Shown: positions 32,066-33,230 of the stretch, piece by piece
How positions within the stretch are numbered: the first letter of the stretch is position 1
Layout: every line of letters starts with the position of its first letter
DNA from: JBAXAM01 sp037142515
GTDB taxonomy: Bacteria > Pseudomonadota > Gammaproteobacteria > UBA9339
Assembly: GCA_037142515.1 (NCBI GenBank)
Contig: JBAXAM010000012.1
Coordinates: forward strand, 1-33,230
Length of the DNA stretch: 33,230 bases
Direction of reading: 5' to 3'
Notes under the pieces: generated by a model
The model's input: the letters and a program-made list of their open reading frames with translations, nothing else
The model's database searches: none
Told to the model about the DNA's origin: nothing
Translations under genes and position numbers: made by a program

Positions 32066-32104
32066 GGGCTTGGTGAAAAGCACAATTGCTGTATAATCAA
32101 GCCC
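32066..32104 (+). promoter_or_regulatory. Promoter of the Rpn gene inside a GGGCTTG/CAAGCCC dyad
   Basis: TATAAT at 32092-32097 is a perfect -10 box. TTGGTG at 32070-32075 (16 nt upstream) is a weak -35. Both lie within a dyad whose arms are GGGCTTG (32066-32072) and CAAGCCC (32098-32104), with a smaller AGCA/TGCT hairpin (32079-32082, 32087-32090) between the boxes. The promoter would start transcription near 32104, about 29 nt before the ATG at 32133. Confidence 0.5.
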
Positions 32105-32132
32105 AACCCAAATTAAACAAAAGGTGACTACT

Positions 32133-33149
32133 ATGGCTCACTCACATCTAATACCTCACGACAAATTATTCCGAACAACAATGGTAGACCCAAGGATTGC
32201 ACGGGAGTTTTTTGAGCAAAATCTACCAGCAGATATTAAGGCTATAATAGATTTTGCTACAATACAATTGCAGAATGAAAGCCACATCGACGACAAACTA
32301 AAATTACAAATCACCGATTTATTATACTATGCCGAATTTAGCGGCAAGCCTGGTTACATATATGTTTTGATCGAGCATCAAGCCAACCCGCACAAGCTTA
32401 TGCCTTTTAGGCTTATCAAATACATGATAGCTATAATGGAAGATCATTTGAAGAAAACGAAGGATGATATTTTACCTGTAATTTATCCTTGCATTTTTTA
32501 TACAGGGGATAGGAATTACAACTATTCTACGGATTTATTTGATTTGTTTGGCGACAATAAAGAGCTTGCCAAAGGTATTTTATTGCAACCATATCAGCTT
32601 ATAGATTTATCAAAAATTCCTGATGAGAAATTAAAAGAGTTTCTAAGATATGGTGTTATGGCCAGAACCATGAAGCATATTTACGAGAAAGATTTTTTAG
32701 TACCCTTAATGGATTTAATCGGTGATTTGAGAACTATTGAATGTTTTGGAGAAATGGATTATATTTACACTATTCTTTCGTATATAATTAAGGCTGGTGA
32801 GATACGAGATAAACAAGAGTTTATAAGAATAATTGAAACTGGCTTAACAAAAATTAATAGAGGTGACATTATGACATTAGCTGAACAATGGAAACAAGAA
32901 GGCATACAAGAAGAACATAGTAAACTTATGGCTTTAGCCGAGCAATGGAAACAAGAGAGCCTTGAAAAAGGTAAGCAAGAAGGCAGGCAAGAAGGCTTAC
33001 AAAAGGGCTTGCAGGAAGGCAAGGTAGAGGCTTTTAGTATGGTTGCCATGAGACTTTTAAATCAAGGACTAAATATTGAACAGATAGCGGCTGCAACTGG
33101 TTTAACACCTAAAGAAGTAGAATTGTTGAAAAATAAATCTTCCAATTAA
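32133..33149 (+). CDS. Rpn-family recombination-promoting nuclease/putative transposase
   Basis: Rpn proteins (PD-(D/E)XK fold) are DNA endonucleases that in E. coli raise RecA-independent recombination. They were formerly annotated as transposases. The 338-residue protein opens AHSHLIPHDKLFRTTMVDPRIAREFFEQNLP, typical of the family. The nuclease core has D-L-L-Y (in ITDLLYYAEF) and E-H-Q (in VLIEHQAN), followed by LMPFRLIKYMI. The C-terminal third holds a 19-residue repeat (two copies of LAEQWKQE) and a Lys/Glu/Gln/Gly-rich coil (GKQEGRQEGLQKGLQEG), then a short HTH-like end (IEQIAAATGLTPKEVELLK). I start at ATG 32133 with AGGTG 6 nt upstream; GTG 32124 is an alternative. It is the last gene in the window. 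Confidence 0.88.
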   Translation: MAHSHLIPHDKLFRTTMVDPRIAREFFEQNLPADIKAIIDFATIQLQNESHIDDKLKLQITDLLYYAEFSGKPGYIYVLIEHQANPHKLMPFRLIKYMIAIMEDHLKKTKDDILPVIYPCIFYTGDRNYNYSTDLFDLFGDNKELAKGILLQPYQLIDLSKIPDEKLKEFLRYGVMARTMKHIYEKDFLVPLMDLIGDLRTIECFGEMDYIYTILSYIIKAGEIRDKQEFIRIIETGLTKINRGDIMTLAEQWKQEGIQEEHSKLMALAEQWKQESLEKGKQEGRQEGLQKGLQEGKVEAFSMVAMRLLNQGLNIEQIAAATGLTPKEVELLKNKSSN

Positions 33150-33185
33150 ATGTAAAAGTTAATATTTGATCTGATACTCAAGGCT

Positions 33186-33205
33186 TATTGGATTAAAATT
33201 CAATA
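33186..33205. terminator. Weak hairpin after the Rpn gene
   Basis: TATTGGAT (33186-33193) pairs with ATTCAATA (33198-33205) with one G-T wobble and a 4-nt loop, 36 nt after the stop. Only AT-rich sequence without a T run follows, so termination here is doubtful. Confidence 0.25.
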
Positions 33206-33230
33206 GGTCAAAATAAATAATAATTAATAA

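Noticed and set aside
32133..33149. A true DDE transposase
   Set aside because: The sequence fits the Rpn PD-(D/E)XK nuclease family; no DDE core and no terminal inverted repeats flank it.

Overview
The window is an AT-rich gammaproteobacterial chromosome segment. The core genes (ftsK-lolA, rarA-serS, lptF-lptG, msbA-lpxK, kdsB, nadK-recN) are those of a Gram-negative bacterium that makes LPS with lipid A and Kdo. The overall look (low GC, decayed comEC, a small IS remnant, an Rpn-type nuclease) resembles host-associated Legionellales or Coxiella-like lineages. That placement is inference from gene content; no search was run.

Layout. (1) 187-2728, minus strand: nadK then recN, with a perfect 10-bp dyad between nadK and the divergent rarA. 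(2) 2828-9613, plus strand: rarA, serS, lptF, lptG and a fusion gene joining a cyclic-nucleotide-binding domain to an animal-type alpha-amylase. The last four are tightly packed (4-bp overlap, 3-bp gap, 14-bp gap). (3) 9564-11483, minus strand: an exported DUF3857/transglutaminase-like protein whose 3' end overlaps the amylase gene. Divergent from it is a 77-codon gene for a double-glycine-leader peptide (11654-11887). (4) 11934-17442: a nitrogen and envelope block with a Bacillus-type (GSI-alpha) glutamine synthetase, an APC amino-acid permease, a periplasmic amino-acid-binding protein and an ArnT-like glycosyltransferase, then trxB at 17451-18380. (5) 18577-24128, plus strand: ftsK, lolA, a DUF4143 AAA ATPase preceded by two tandem 33-bp repeats, and a phosphofructokinase. 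(6) 24134-30235: kdsB on the minus strand and, divergent from it, comEC (broken by a deletion/frameshift), msbA, lpxK and a small hypothetical gene. (7) 30236-33230: an accessory end holding a second double-glycine-leader gene (six Cys), a REP-like paired hairpin, a decayed ISNCY-like transposase with one IS end, tRNA-Asn, several hairpins, a small hypothetical gene and an Rpn-family nuclease.

Most of the window is housekeeping. The parts worth attention are the cyclic-nucleotide/alpha-amylase fusion, which keeps its catalytic and chloride-site residues, and the two unlinked small genes that both carry textbook double-glycine leaders (L-12, E-8, V-4, G-2, G-1). The second pair predicts a peptidase-containing ABC exporter (C39 type) elsewhere in the genome and a set of secreted microcin-like or effector peptides. 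MsbA here has no such peptidase domain.
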